Shown: in pieces, positions 23,558 through 32,576 of the stretch
Numbering within the stretch: position 1 is the stretch's first letter
Layout of the letters: every line of letters begins with the position of its first letter
Assembly: GCF_003667505.1 (NCBI RefSeq)
Contig: NZ_RCVJ01000145.1
Coordinates: 1 to 53,042 of the forward strand
DNA from: Micromonospora sp. BL4
GTDB lineage: Bacteria; Actinomycetota; Actinomycetes; Mycobacteriales; Micromonosporaceae
Direction of reading: 5' to 3'
DNA length: 53,042 nucleotides
Program-made: the position numbers and the translations under genes
The notes under the pieces: generated by a model
The model's input: only the letters and a program-made list of their open reading frames with translations
The model's database searches: none
Told to the model about the DNA's origin: nothing

Positions 23558-26500
23558 ATGACAAGACAACTACGACGAACCCTCGCCGCGGCAGCGGTCA
23601 TCGCGATGATGCTGCCGGGCACACCGGCAGCGGCCGCACCGCAGGCGGCACCCGCACCGAAGGCGGCGCAGGAGGACAGGACGGCGGTCCTTGTCTTCCA
23701 CGGGCCGGTGGCGGAGCAGCAGGACCCGGTCGCCCGCGCCGCGGAAGCGATCAAGGATCTTGGCGCAGACAATGACATCGTTGTCACCGCTACCACGGAC
23801 CCGGCCGTCTTCACCACGGCCGGGCTGTCCGCGTACCGCAGCGTGGTTTTCCTCTCCGCGACGGGCGCCGCGCTCAACCGTGACCAGGAAGCCGCGCTGC
23901 AGAGCTACATGAAGTCCGGCGGCGGTTTCGTCGGCATCGCCGACGCGGCCCGCGCGCAGGTCGACTCCGCCTGGTTCACCGGTCTGATCGGCACCCGCCC
24001 GGCGGGCGCCATCCCGGTGGCCGAGCCGGTGGCCCGGGTGACCGCCAGCGGCGAGAACCCGCCGAACGAGACCAAGGAGAAGCTGACCGACGGCGACTCC
24101 GGCACCAAGTGGCTCGTCCGTACCCCGGCGGCCTGGGTGGCGTACGAGCTGAGCGCCGCCAAGCGGATCACCGGGTACGCGCTGACCTCGGCCAACGACT
24201 CCTCCGGCCGGGACCCGAAGGACTGGACCCTGCAGGGCTCCACGGACGGCCAGAACTGGTCCGACCTGGACCGGCGCACCGGCCAGACCTTCGCGGAGCG
24301 GTTCCAGACCCGCCGGTTCGACATCGCCACGCCACAGGAGTTCAAGCACTTCCGGCTGAACATCACGGCGAACAGCGGCGAACCGCTGACCCAGTTGGCC
24401 GACCTGCGCCTGTTCACCGGCAGCACCGCGCCACCGGAGCCGCCCGCGGTGAACCGGGCGGTCGTCAACATCCTGGACCGGAACCACCCGGCCACGGCGT
24501 CGCTGCCGATGACGCTCACCCGCTCGGACCGCTGGGAGAACTGGGACCCGAACCCGATCGGCACGGTGCACACCGTCGCGCAGGTCGAGGAGCGGCACTA
24601 CAACCCGGGACCGGGCGCCAACGGGCCGTTCCACCCGGTGTCCTGGTGCCGGGACTACGACGGCGGCCGGTCGTTCTACACCGGCATGGGCCACACCGAG
24701 GGCAGCTACGGCGAGGCCGCGTTCCGTACGCACCTGACCGGCGCGCTCAAGTGGACCACCGGCCTGGAGCGCGGTGACTGCCAGGCGACGATCGCCGCGA
24801 ACTACAAGGTGGAGCGGCTGACCGCGGCCAACCAGACCGGGCAGCTGGACCAGATGGGCGAGCCGCACGGCCTGACGATCGCGCCGGACGGCACGGTCTT
24901 CTACGTCGGCAAGGCGGCCTGCCCGAGCGGCCCCGTCGCGGACTGGAACAACCCGAACGTCGGCCTGGGCTGCGGCACCATCCACTCGTGGGACCCGCGC
25001 ACCAAGCAGGCCAAGCTGCTCACCACCCTGGAGGTGATGGGCAACCGGGGCAGCGGCTCGGAACTGGTGAAGAACGAGGAGGGTCTGCTCGGCATCGTGC
25101 CGGACCCGAAGTTCGCCGAGAACGGCTGGCTCTACGTCTACTGGATGCCGCACGAGTCGATCGACCGGGTGCAGCGGGTCGGGCAGCGGACCGTCTCCCG
25201 GTTCACCTACGACCGCGAAACCCAGACCATCGACCAGGCCACCCGCAAGGACCTGCTGAAGTTCCCGGTGCAGATCCACAGCTGCTGCCACGCCGGCGGC
25301 GGCATGGCGTTCGACGCCAAGGGCAACCTGTACGTCGGGTCGGGTGACAACAACTCCTCCGAGGGATCGCAGGGCTACTCCGGCAACAACTGGACCCAGG
25401 AGTACCAGGGGATCTCGTTCCAGGACGCCCGCCGCACGTCGGGCAACACCAACGACCTCGCCGGCAAGATCATCCGAATTCACCCGGAGCCCGACGGCAC
25501 GTACACCATTCCGGAGGGCAACCTGTTCCCGCCGGGCACCGAGAAGACCCGACCGGAGATCTACGTGATGGGCGTGCGGAACATCGCCCGCCTCCAGATC
25601 GACCCGAAGCACCAGTGGCTGACGGCCGGCTGGGTGGGGCCCGACGCCTCGTCGCCCAGCCCGACGCTGGGCCCGGCCAAGTACGAGACGGCCACCATCA
25701 TCACCTCGGCCGGCAACCATGGTTGGCCGTACTGCATGGGCAACCGGCAGCCGTACCGAGACCGCAGCAGCACCGACGCGACCGTGCTGACCGGCTGGTA
25801 CGACTGCGACAACCTGAAGAACGAGTCGCCGCGCAACACCGGCCTGGTGGACATCCCGCCGGCCCGGGACAACATGATCTGGTACTCGCCGGACGGCGGC
25901 GGCCCGGTGTTCCCGGAGCGGACGGACGGCAGCGGCCTCCCGACCTACGTCGCCGCCGACGCCACCTACACCCAGCCGTACCTGCGCGGCGGCGGCCAGG
26001 CCATCATGTCCGGGCCGACCTACCACCGCGATCTGGTCGACACGAACAGCGGCGTGGCGTGGCCGGCGCACTGGGACGGCAAGTGGCTCATCGGTGACCA
26101 GTCGAACCCGAACAACCGCATCGCGGTCACCGTCGACCCGGCGGGCGTGCCCACCGCGGCCCCGCCGGTGTTCGCCGAGTCGCTGCGAGCCATCATCCCC
26201 GGCGGCAACGGCGACGCCCGGCTGCAGAGCTGGATGGACGCCAAGTTCGGGCCGGACGGCGCGCTCTACCTGCTGGACTACGGAGGCGGGTTCTTCAGCC
26301 TGCACCCCAACCAGAAGCTGATCCGGATCACCTACACCGGTGGCGCACCGACCCCGGCGCCGGCAGCCAGCTCGGTCGCCGTGCAGAACAAGCCGCTGAC
26401 CATGGCCTTCAACGGGTCCCGATCCGGTGGCGTCAGCTACCGGTGGGAGTTCGGCGACGGCGCCACGTCGACCGAGGCGAACCCTCGGCACACGTACGCC

Positions 26501-27493
26501 CGGGTCGGCACCTACACCGCGAAGCTCACCGTCACGTACGCCGACGGGGAGACGGCGACGGTGCAGACCACGGTCACGGTGGGCTGCGCGGTGCCGGACA
26601 ACCGGGCCACCGTGTGGCTCGGGGACACGGACACCAAGGTGCCCAGCCGGACGGTCGGGCAGGGCTGCACCAGCAACGACCTGATCGACGACGAGAGCAC
26701 CTGGGCCGACCACAACAGCTTCGTCCGGCACGTGACCGCGGTGACCGACACGCTCCAGGACGACGGCCTGCTCTCCGCCCGCGAAGCCGGCACGCTGACC
26801 CGCCTGGCCGCCGCGTCCGACATCGGCCGGGATGGTCGCACCGGGTACGAGCCGCTCTTCGACGGCACCGCCGAGTCGCTGCTCGGCTGGCAGCAGGCGC
26901 CGTCCGGATCGTTCGGCATCCAGCCGGACGGCTCGCTGCGCTCCAGCGGCGGCCTGGGCATGCTCTGGCACACGAAGGAACTCGCCGACTTCTCGCTGAA
27001 GGTGCAGTTCCGCGACATCGCGCCGGGCACCGGCCGGGCCAACAGCGGCGTCTTCACCCGGTTCCCGGACCCGCGGATCCCCCTGGAGCAGCGCCCGCCG
27101 GGCAGCTGCGGCACGGTCGGGTCCGCCCGGACCTCACCGGCCTGGGTGGCGATCTACTGCGGCCACGAGATCCAGATCTACGACGGTGAGACCGGCGAAC
27201 CGCAGAAGACCGGCTCGGTCTACAACTTCGACCCGGTGCCGCTCGCCCAGGCCGGCGTCACCCCGAAGGACCAGTGGAACGACTACGAGATCCGCGTGGT
27301 CGGGCAGCACTACACGATGATCCGCAACGGCGTGGTGATCAACGAGTTCGACAACACGCCGGGCAAGCAGTCCTCGCGCGCCGGTGACCCGCCGACCGAT
27401 CTGCGGCAGTTCCTCAGCGGCTTCATCGGACTTCAGAACCACGGCGACAACGATCTGATCGAGTTCCGCAACATCCGCGTGCGCGAGCTCTAG
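23558..27493 (+). CDS. Secreted ThuA/discoidin/PQQ sugar dehydrogenase/PKD/DUF1080 enzyme
   Basis: 1311 residues from ATG 23558, with a Sec signal (1-27, ending TPAAAA). In order: a ThuA-like fold beginning at about 40 (TAVLVFHG, GGGFVGIAD); an F5/8 type C (discoidin) carbohydrate-binding domain at about 162-289 (DGDSGTKW, VAYELS, KHFRLNI); the rest of the ThuA fold at about 299-405 (FYTGMGHTEGSY, LTGALKWTTG); a glucose/sorbosone-type PQQ dehydrogenase beta-propeller at about 414-929 (EPHGLTIAPDG, CCHAGGGMAFD, NHGWPYCMGNRQPY); a PKD domain at about 935-1010 (YRWEFGDG); an unnamed module at 1009-1092; and a DUF1080/3-keto-disaccharide hydrolase-like jelly roll (1096-1311). It should bind and oxidise or cleave polysaccharide sugars outside the cell. 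Confidence 0.88.
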   Translation: MTRQLRRTLAAAAVIAMMLPGTPAAAAPQAAPAPKAAQEDRTAVLVFHGPVAEQQDPVARAAEAIKDLGADNDIVVTATTDPAVFTTAGLSAYRSVVFLSATGAALNRDQEAALQSYMKSGGGFVGIADAARAQVDSAWFTGLIGTRPAGAIPVAEPVARVTASGENPPNETKEKLTDGDSGTKWLVRTPAAWVAYELSAAKRITGYALTSANDSSGRDPKDWTLQGSTDGQNWSDLDRRTGQTFAERFQTRRFDIATPQEFKHFRLNITANSGEPLTQLADLRLFTGSTAPPEPPAVNRAVVNILDRNHPATASLPMTLTRSDRWENWDPNPIGTVHTVAQVEERHYNPGPGANGPFHPVSWCRDYDGGRSFYTGMGHTEGSYGEAAFRTHLTGALKWTTGLERGDCQATIAANYKVERLTAANQTGQLDQMGEPHGLTIAPDGTVFYVGKAACPSGPVADWNNPNVGLGCGTIHSWDPRTKQAKLLTTLEVMGNRGSGSELVKNEEGLLGIVPDPKFAENGWLYVYWMPHESIDRVQRVGQRTVSRFTYDRETQTIDQATRKDLLKFPVQIHSCCHAGGGMAFDAKGNLYVGSGDNNSSEGSQGYSGNNWTQEYQGISFQDARRTSGNTNDLAGKIIRIHPEPDGTYTIPEGNLFPPGTEKTRPEIYVMGVRNIARLQIDPKHQWLTAGWVGPDASSPSPTLGPAKYETATIITSAGNHGWPYCMGNRQPYRDRSSTDATVLTGWYDCDNLKNESPRNTGLVDIPPARDNMIWYSPDGGGPVFPERTDGSGLPTYVAADATYTQPYLRGGGQAIMSGPTYHRDLVDTNSGVAWPAHWDGKWLIGDQSNPNNRIAVTVDPAGVPTAAPPVFAESLRAIIPGGNGDARLQSWMDAKFGPDGALYLLDYGGGFFSLHPNQKLIRITYTGGAPTPAPAASSVAVQNKPLTMAFNGSRSGGVSYRWEFGDGATSTEANPRHTYARVGTYTAKLTVTYADGETATVQTTVTVGCAVPDNRATVWLGDTDTKVPSRTVGQGCTSNDLIDDESTWADHNSFVRHVTAVTDTLQDDGLLSAREAGTLTRLAAASDIGRDGRTGYEPLFDGTAESLLGWQQAPSGSFGIQPDGSLRSSGGLGMLWHTKELADFSLKVQFRDIAPGTGRANSGVFTRFPDPRIPLEQRPPGSCGTVGSARTSPAWVAIYCGHEIQIYDGETGEPQKTGSVYNFDPVPLAQAGVTPKDQWNDYEIRVVGQHYTMIRNGVVINEFDNTPGKQSSRAGDPPTDLRQFLSGFIGLQNHGDNDLIEFRNIRVREL

Positions 27494-27501
27494 GAGAATC
27501 C

Positions 27502-29028
27502 ATGATCCGACGACTGACGGCTGCGCTGGCGGCGCTCCTGCTCACGGTGAGCCCGTTTGCCGGCGCGCCCGCCTCCGCCGCCCCGAGCGTCGCGGACCAG
27601 GTGCTGACCTGGACCGCCGACGACGACATCACCCGCTACAAGTCCGCGCCCACCACGGCGGTCGCCGGTGCGACCACGATCATCTGGGAGAACAGCGCGG
27701 CCACCGGCAACACCACCGGGATGCCGCACACGCTGACCTTCGACACCACCACCGACGGCTACAACCACGACGTCACGCTGAACATCCTGGCCAACCCGTT
27801 CGACGTGAACAACGGACGTCACCAGGCGACGGTGACCCTGACGCCGGGCAGGTACCGCTACTTCTGCTCCATCCCCGGCCACAGCCAGATGGTCGGCGAG
27901 CTGGTGGTCACCGACGGCGGTGGAGGCGACGACACCACACCGCCGGCAGTCTCCGCCACCGTGGCCGGCGACCGCGACCAGGACGGCAACTACGTCGGTA
28001 CGGCCACGGTGACCGTCACGGCCACCGACGCCGGATCGGGCGTGGAAACCGTCGAGTACCAGATCGACGACACCAGCTTCCTGCCGTACACACAGCCCGT
28101 GCCGGTCACCGCGATCGGCGACCACTCGGTGCAGTTCCGTGCCACCGACCAGGCCGGCAACACCAGCGAGGTCGGCTCGGTGTCGTTCCGGATCGTCGAG
28201 CCGAGCCAGGAGGACACCACCCCACCGGTGGTGACGGCCGACCTTGCCGGCGATCAGGACGGCGACGGCAACTACATCGGTACGGCCACCGCCACGTTGG
28301 CCGCCACCGACGCGCAGTCCGGCGTCGCCACGATCGAGTACTCGTTGGACGGGGCCGCCTTCACCGCGTACTCCGAACCGATCGTGGTCGACGACGTCGG
28401 CATGCACATGCTGCACTACCGGGCGACCGACGTCGCCGGGAACACGTCGGCCGAGCAGATGGCCCACTTCACCGTGGTCGAGCCGCAGGCCGAGGACACC
28501 ACCCCGCCCACGGTGTCCGCCACGGTCACCGGCGAGCAGAACGACGACGGCGCGTACGTGGGCGGTGCGACCGTGACCATCACGGCGACCGACGACGACT
28601 CAGGTGTCGCCTCCGTCGAGTACGCGCTCGACACGGGCGCCTGGACCGCGTACGCCAATCCCGTCTCCGTTCGTGCCACCGGGGCGCACACCCTGCGCTA
28701 CCGGGCGACGGACGTCGCCGGGAACGCCGCCGCGGAGCAGTCGACCACGTTCACGGTGGTGGCGGACGGCACCGACGCCTGCCCCGACTCGGACACCCGG
28801 GCCAGGGTGGTCATCGACGGTGACGACACCGGCGTCGCCAACGTCGACACCGGCAACGGCTGCACCATCAACGACCTGATCGACGAAGACGCCGCCTACC
28901 CCGGGCACGCCGACTTCGTCCGGCACGTCGAAGCGGTCACCGCGACCCTGGTGGCCGGCGGCACCCTCACCCTGCGGCAGCAGGGTGCCATCGTCCGGGC
29001 CGCAGCCCGATCGGACGTCGGCGCATGA
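27502..29028 (+). CDS. Secreted cupredoxin with three Ig-like repeats
   Basis: 508 residues, Sec signal 1-26, AGGAGA directly before the start, nine bases after the upstream gene. Residues ~30-140 form a plastocyanin-like domain with the type 1 copper ligands His (MPHTLTF), and Cys, His and Met in FCSIPGHSQM. Three ~93-residue Ig-like repeats follow (145-425), each beginning DTTPP and ending with a YRATDVAGN-type strand. The last ~80 residues repeat the unnamed Cys-containing module found in the preceding protein. It could carry electrons between the multicopper oxidase and the PQQ dehydrogenase, or simply tether a copper site to substrate. Confidence 0.85.
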   Translation: MIRRLTAALAALLLTVSPFAGAPASAAPSVADQVLTWTADDDITRYKSAPTTAVAGATTIIWENSAATGNTTGMPHTLTFDTTTDGYNHDVTLNILANPFDVNNGRHQATVTLTPGRYRYFCSIPGHSQMVGELVVTDGGGGDDTTPPAVSATVAGDRDQDGNYVGTATVTVTATDAGSGVETVEYQIDDTSFLPYTQPVPVTAIGDHSVQFRATDQAGNTSEVGSVSFRIVEPSQEDTTPPVVTADLAGDQDGDGNYIGTATATLAATDAQSGVATIEYSLDGAAFTAYSEPIVVDDVGMHMLHYRATDVAGNTSAEQMAHFTVVEPQAEDTTPPTVSATVTGEQNDDGAYVGGATVTITATDDDSGVASVEYALDTGAWTAYANPVSVRATGAHTLRYRATDVAGNAAAEQSTTFTVVADGTDACPDSDTRARVVIDGDDTGVANVDTGNGCTINDLIDEDAAYPGHADFVRHVEAVTATLVAGGTLTLRQQGAIVRAAARSDVGA

Positions 29029-29060
29029 GTCACCGAACCTCATCGACAGGGAGTACAGCG

Positions 29061-30038
29061 ATGCCCAGACGTACCGTCGCCAAGCTGGCCACCGTGAGCG
29101 CCGTCATCACCGCCTCGGTGCTGGCGGTGGCGCCCAGCGCGCACGCCGACCTGGTCACCCACTGCATCGGCACCGGCGGTGCGGTGACGGTGCCCAACGA
29201 CCTGTACGTGCCGGCCGGTGAGTCCTGCGCCCTGACCGGCACCACGATCACCGGCAACGTCACCGTCGCCGCCGGCGGCAACCTGGTGGTCACCGGTGGC
29301 ACCGTCAGCGGCGAGGTACGCGTCGCCGCGGACGGCTACCTGGACGCCACCGACACGACGATCGCCGGTCAGGTGGTGCTGGCCGCCGGCGGCTACGGCG
29401 CCTTCCTGCGAGACGCCCAGACCGGCAACGTGACCGTGCGGCCGAAGGGCGCCGCGACCATCGACAGTTTCCTGTTCGTCGAGCAGTCCACGATCGTCGG
29501 GACCGTCAACGCCGGCGCCGGTGAGGTCCGGCTCGACCGCGGCACCCAGGTGGAGCGCAACCTCAGCACCACCGGCACGTACTACACCGACGTGCACGAC
29601 TCGTTCGTCGACGGCACGCTGTCCGTGCTGAACAGCGCCACCGGCAGCGTCGTGTGCGGCAGCGCGGTCCGCGGCCTGGCGACCTTCGCGGGCAACCTGG
29701 GCGCTGTCCAGCTCGGCCCGAACGGCACCCTCGACAGTTGCGCCTCCGGGGGCTACTGGGGCCGGGACGTCAGCGTCACGAACACCACCGGCGGCGTCAC
29801 CGTCGACGACAACATCATCGACGGCAGGTTGACCCTGACCTCCAACAACCCGGTCGCCCAGGTGGCCGACAACAACCGGATCCGCGGCGGCGTGACCGGT
29901 GACCAGGCGGCTGCGGGCACGTCCCGGATGGCCCGGGCGGCCGTCGCCGACCGGGAGGACGCCGGAGAGCAGCGGGCCGAGGCTCGCCGGGCGTCGGCCA
30001 CGCAGGAGGCCGTCGCGGCTGGCGCGGCGCGTCTCTAG
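29061..30038 (+). CDS. Secreted beta-helix-like repeat protein
   Basis: 325 residues from ATG 29061 (AGGGAG seven bases upstream); the ATG at 29025 would put 12 residues ahead of a clear Sec signal that ends APSAHA. The mature part is built of short Gly/Val/Thr repeats (GNVTVAAGGNLVVTGGTVSG and similar) that predict a right-handed beta-helix or polymer-type solenoid, with isolated Cys pairs. The final 40 residues are Ala/Arg/Glu-rich and helical. The role is unknown; a surface scaffold or adhesin for the copper/PQQ operon is possible. A terminator follows. Confidence 0.75.
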   Translation: MPRRTVAKLATVSAVITASVLAVAPSAHADLVTHCIGTGGAVTVPNDLYVPAGESCALTGTTITGNVTVAAGGNLVVTGGTVSGEVRVAADGYLDATDTTIAGQVVLAAGGYGAFLRDAQTGNVTVRPKGAATIDSFLFVEQSTIVGTVNAGAGEVRLDRGTQVERNLSTTGTYYTDVHDSFVDGTLSVLNSATGSVVCGSAVRGLATFAGNLGAVQLGPNGTLDSCASGGYWGRDVSVTNTTGGVTVDDNIIDGRLTLTSNNPVAQVADNNRIRGGVTGDQAAAGTSRMARAAVADREDAGEQRAEARRASATQEAVAAGAARL

Positions 30039-30049
30039 GTAGTTCCCCG

Positions 30050-30085
30050 CGCGGGGTCACGGGCGTTTCGGCCTGTGGCCCCGCG
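30050..30085 (+). terminator. Terminator of the copper/PQQ operon
   Basis: CGCGGGGTCAC pairs with GTGGCCCCGCG across a 14-base loop, with one G-T pair, 12 bases after the last stop codon. Confidence 0.65.
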
Positions 30086-30171
30086 TGGCGTGTTCGGCGT
30101 GGTGCTGCCCCGCGTCCACCTCGTCGATCTTCCCGGGTGTCGCGGTGGACGCCGCCGGTCACCATGGCGGC

Positions 30172-30882
30172 ATGCGCAGATGGCAACGGCCGTACGCACT
30201 CGACGCGGCGACCGGCTTCGCGGTACTGGGGCTGCTCGGGGTGGTTGGCTTCGCCACGCTCTTCGTGATCACGCCCATGCACGAGCAGATGCCGACGCCG
30301 TTGGCGATCCTCTTCGGGATGTGGCTCGCCGTTGTCACCGCCGTCACGGCACGGCAGGCCATGCTCGGGGTCTACGTCAGCGATGCCGGCGTCCGGTCCC
30401 GATCCCTGCTGCGGACGACCACGGTGCCCTGGGCGTCGGTCGCGGACATCCACAGTGGCGTCGCCACCTTCGCGGGTCTCGACATGGGCCGGTCGGCGAT
30501 CGTCATCGAACGGACCGACGGCGTCTCGATACAGACACCGCTGCAGCGCGGCGACCTCTTCCGGCCGTTCACGTTCCGGCCCGAGCTGGGCCGGCTGGCC
30601 ACCTGGCCGGAACACTACGACGAGATCCTAACGACGCTGCGGACACACCTTCGCGAGGCGCAGCGCCAGGGGCAGGCGCCGGTCACCGAACGACCAGTCC
30701 AGCCCCCCGGTGCCCGGTCGACGATCCCCACCGCCGGCGTCCCCCGGACCCGTACGGCCCCCGGCGGGGCGAGCGCCGACAAGCGGCGCGACATCCACGC
30801 GCTGACCCGGCAACACCAACGCGGCGCGCTCACCGACGCCGAGTTCGCCGCGGAGCTGGCCAGGATCCAGGAGAGGGACTAG
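30172..30882 (+). CDS. Membrane protein with PH-like and SHOCT domains
   Basis: 236 residues from ATG 30172; an upstream in-frame GTG at 30085 gives an atypical Cys-rich extension. Two membrane helices (FAVLGLLGVVGFATLFVI and AILFGMWLAVVTAV) are followed by a small PH-like domain (LGVYVSDAGVRSRSLLRTT, TVPWASVADI). The last ~35 residues (IHALTRQHQRGALTDAEFAA) are a SHOCT-type short C-terminal domain, which is often an oligomerisation tail. The cellular role is not known. Confidence 0.7.
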   Translation: MRRWQRPYALDAATGFAVLGLLGVVGFATLFVITPMHEQMPTPLAILFGMWLAVVTAVTARQAMLGVYVSDAGVRSRSLLRTTTVPWASVADIHSGVATFAGLDMGRSAIVIERTDGVSIQTPLQRGDLFRPFTFRPELGRLATWPEHYDEILTTLRTHLREAQRQGQAPVTERPVQPPGARSTIPTAGVPRTRTAPGGASADKRRDIHALTRQHQRGALTDAEFAAELARIQERD

Positions 30883-30994
30883 GTCGACGCCGGGCTGGCG
30901 TACGGCCGTCCGGAGCGCGACCGTGATCGCGCGTCCCCAGGTGGACATCACACCGGGCCGCGTCGCACCACCGAGGTCGAGGCTCCTGGTCGAT

Positions 30995-31000
30995 TAGGAT
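30995..31000 (+). promoter_or_regulatory. -10 box of leaderless Uma2-family gene
   Basis: TAGGAT ends seven bases before ATG 31008. There is no ribosome site between them, and this decides the start in favour of 31008 over 30999. Confidence 0.5.
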
Positions 31001-31007
31001 GAGGGGC

Positions 31008-31562
31008 ATGAGCGCTGAGGCCGTCGGCATGCACATGCCCGCCGTCGTGACGCTCGACGACGTGGCGGCGATGAACGCCGCCGACCCGAACGGCCACCGT
31101 TATGAGACGAGCTCCGAGGCGGTCCTGTCGGTCATGCCGCCGCCCGACTCGGAACACGCCATGATCGCCAGTCGGCTCTCCGCTTGGTTGGTCATGGCGG
31201 GCTGGCCCGCCGACCAGGTGCTCCAGGCGGCCGCTGTACGGATCTCCGGCCCGGACGGCGACGGTGGCCGGATCCCCGATCTCACTGTCTGGCGCAAGCC
31301 GCCCACCCGCAGCGTCTGGGCTGCGGTGGCAGACGTCGTACTCGTGGTGGAGATCGTGTCACCGGGCTCCGACGCGATGGATTCGGTGACCAAGGTCCGC
31401 GAGTACGCCTCGGCCGGAATCCCGCAGTACTGGGTGGTGGACCGGGACACCGCGCACACGGTCACCCTGCACCGGCTGAGCGCGGGTGGCGGCTACGAGG
31501 AACGGGCGCGGATGCCGCTGGCCTGGCTGCTTCAGACGGCCCCCGGCGAGCATCTCGACTGA
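31008..31562 (+). CDS. Uma2 (DUF820) family endonuclease-like protein
   Basis: 184 residues. The Uma2 fold is a restriction-endonuclease-like PD-(D/E)XK domain; the visible elements are IPDLTVWRK (the catalytic Asp strand), VVLVVEIVSPGS with the Glu of the E-x-K type site, and KVREYASAGIPQYWVVD. Such genes are abundant in actinobacteria and cyanobacteria and have no agreed biological role; transposon-associated nuclease activity has been suggested from the fold. It is transcribed alone, apparently as a leaderless message. Confidence 0.85.
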   Translation: MSAEAVGMHMPAVVTLDDVAAMNAADPNGHRYETSSEAVLSVMPPPDSEHAMIASRLSAWLVMAGWPADQVLQAAAVRISGPDGDGGRIPDLTVWRKPPTRSVWAAVADVVLVVEIVSPGSDAMDSVTKVREYASAGIPQYWVVDRDTAHTVTLHRLSAGGGYEERARMPLAWLLQTAPGEHLD

Positions 31563-31621
31563 GCGCCTGGCCACCTGATCCACCGACGCGTCGGCGGGTC
31601 ACCGAGCGACGGAAACCGTCG

Positions 31622-31627
31622 TATCGT
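31622..31627 (+). promoter_or_regulatory. -10 box of leaderless methyltransferase gene
   Basis: TATCGT ends six bases before ATG 31634, with no ribosome site in between. Confidence 0.45.
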
Positions 31628-31633
31628 TCCGGC

Positions 31634-32428
31634 ATGGCGCACCCGGTGTGGGCGGACGGCGACGCGTACGAGGCGTACGTGGGTCGGTGGAGCCGCCTGG
31701 TCGCGGCCGACTTCCTGCGCGCGTTGGACGTGCCACCCGGCCGGCACTGGCTGGACGTGGGCTGCGGCACGGGTGCGCTGACCTCGACGATTCTCGCGGA
31801 CGGGGCTCCTGGCCGGGTGACCGCAGTGGACCGGTCGGAGGGGTTCCTCGCTGGTGCGCGTACCCGTGTCGTTGATGCCCGGGCGACCTTCCACGCCGGG
31901 GACGCCCGCGCGCTGCCGTTGCCGGACCGGGCCGTGGACGTGGTGGTCAGCGGATTGGCGCTCAACTTCGTCCCCGAGCCGGCGCGGGCGGTGGCCGAGT
32001 TCGCCCGGGTGGTCCGGCCGGCGGGTGTGGTGGCCGCGTACGTGTGGGACTACGCCGACGGCATGGCGATGATGCGTCACTTCTGGGCGGCCGCCGCGGA
32101 GCTCGACCCGGTCGCGGCGGAGCTGGACGAGGGGCGCCGCTTCACGGTGTGTCAGCCCGATGCCCTCCGGGTGCTGTGGGTGGACGCCGGGCTGGGGGAG
32201 GTGTCGGTCCGGCCGGTCGAGGTGCCCACGGTCTTCGCCGACCTGGCCGACTACTGGACGCCGTTCCTCGGCGGGCAGGGCGCCGCTCCGACGTACGTGA
32301 CGACGCTGGCCGAACCGGGCCGGGCCGCGCTGCGGGAGCTGTTGGCCGCCCGGTTGCCGGTAAAACCGGACGGCTCGATCCGGCTCACCGCGCGGGCCTG
32401 GGCCGTCCGGGGCGTCGCGTCCGAGTAG
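31634..32428 (+). CDS. SAM-dependent methyltransferase
   Basis: 264 residues from ATG 31634; the frame is open upstream but the N-terminus MAHPVWADGDAYEAYVGRWS is the usual start of this subfamily. Motif I is LDVGCGTGAL, motif II VTAVDRSEG, and ALPLPDRAVDVVVSGLALNF completes a Methyltransf_11 fold close to UbiE/YcgJ-like enzymes. The methyl acceptor is unknown. It appears to be a single-gene unit with a leaderless start. Confidence 0.85.
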   Translation: MAHPVWADGDAYEAYVGRWSRLVAADFLRALDVPPGRHWLDVGCGTGALTSTILADGAPGRVTAVDRSEGFLAGARTRVVDARATFHAGDARALPLPDRAVDVVVSGLALNFVPEPARAVAEFARVVRPAGVVAAYVWDYADGMAMMRHFWAAAAELDPVAAELDEGRRFTVCQPDALRVLWVDAGLGEVSVRPVEVPTVFADLADYWTPFLGGQGAAPTYVTTLAEPGRAALRELLAARLPVKPDGSIRLTARAWAVRGVASE

Positions 32429-32576
32429 CACCGCCGTACCGGCCAAGCCGGGGTCCGTTCAGTGTCGGCCGATTGCTGAGCTAGATTCAGGTGCCTCTTC
32501 GAGGTGCCTGACCTGCGGCTTCATCGCTTGCCGACGATGGAACGGCGGCCGGCGGGGGCGGTGACGACGGGGGTAC

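Noticed and set aside
23570..26971. An 1133-codon open frame antisense to the PQQ dehydrogenase gene
   Set aside because: Long antisense frames are expected in GC-rich genes. It has no ribosome site and a composition dominated by Arg, Gly, Val and His, while the plus strand encodes clear domains in order.
31008..31562. Uma2 protein as part of a restriction or defence system
   Set aside because: It has no partner gene and the family is widespread as single genes, so a defence role is not supported here.
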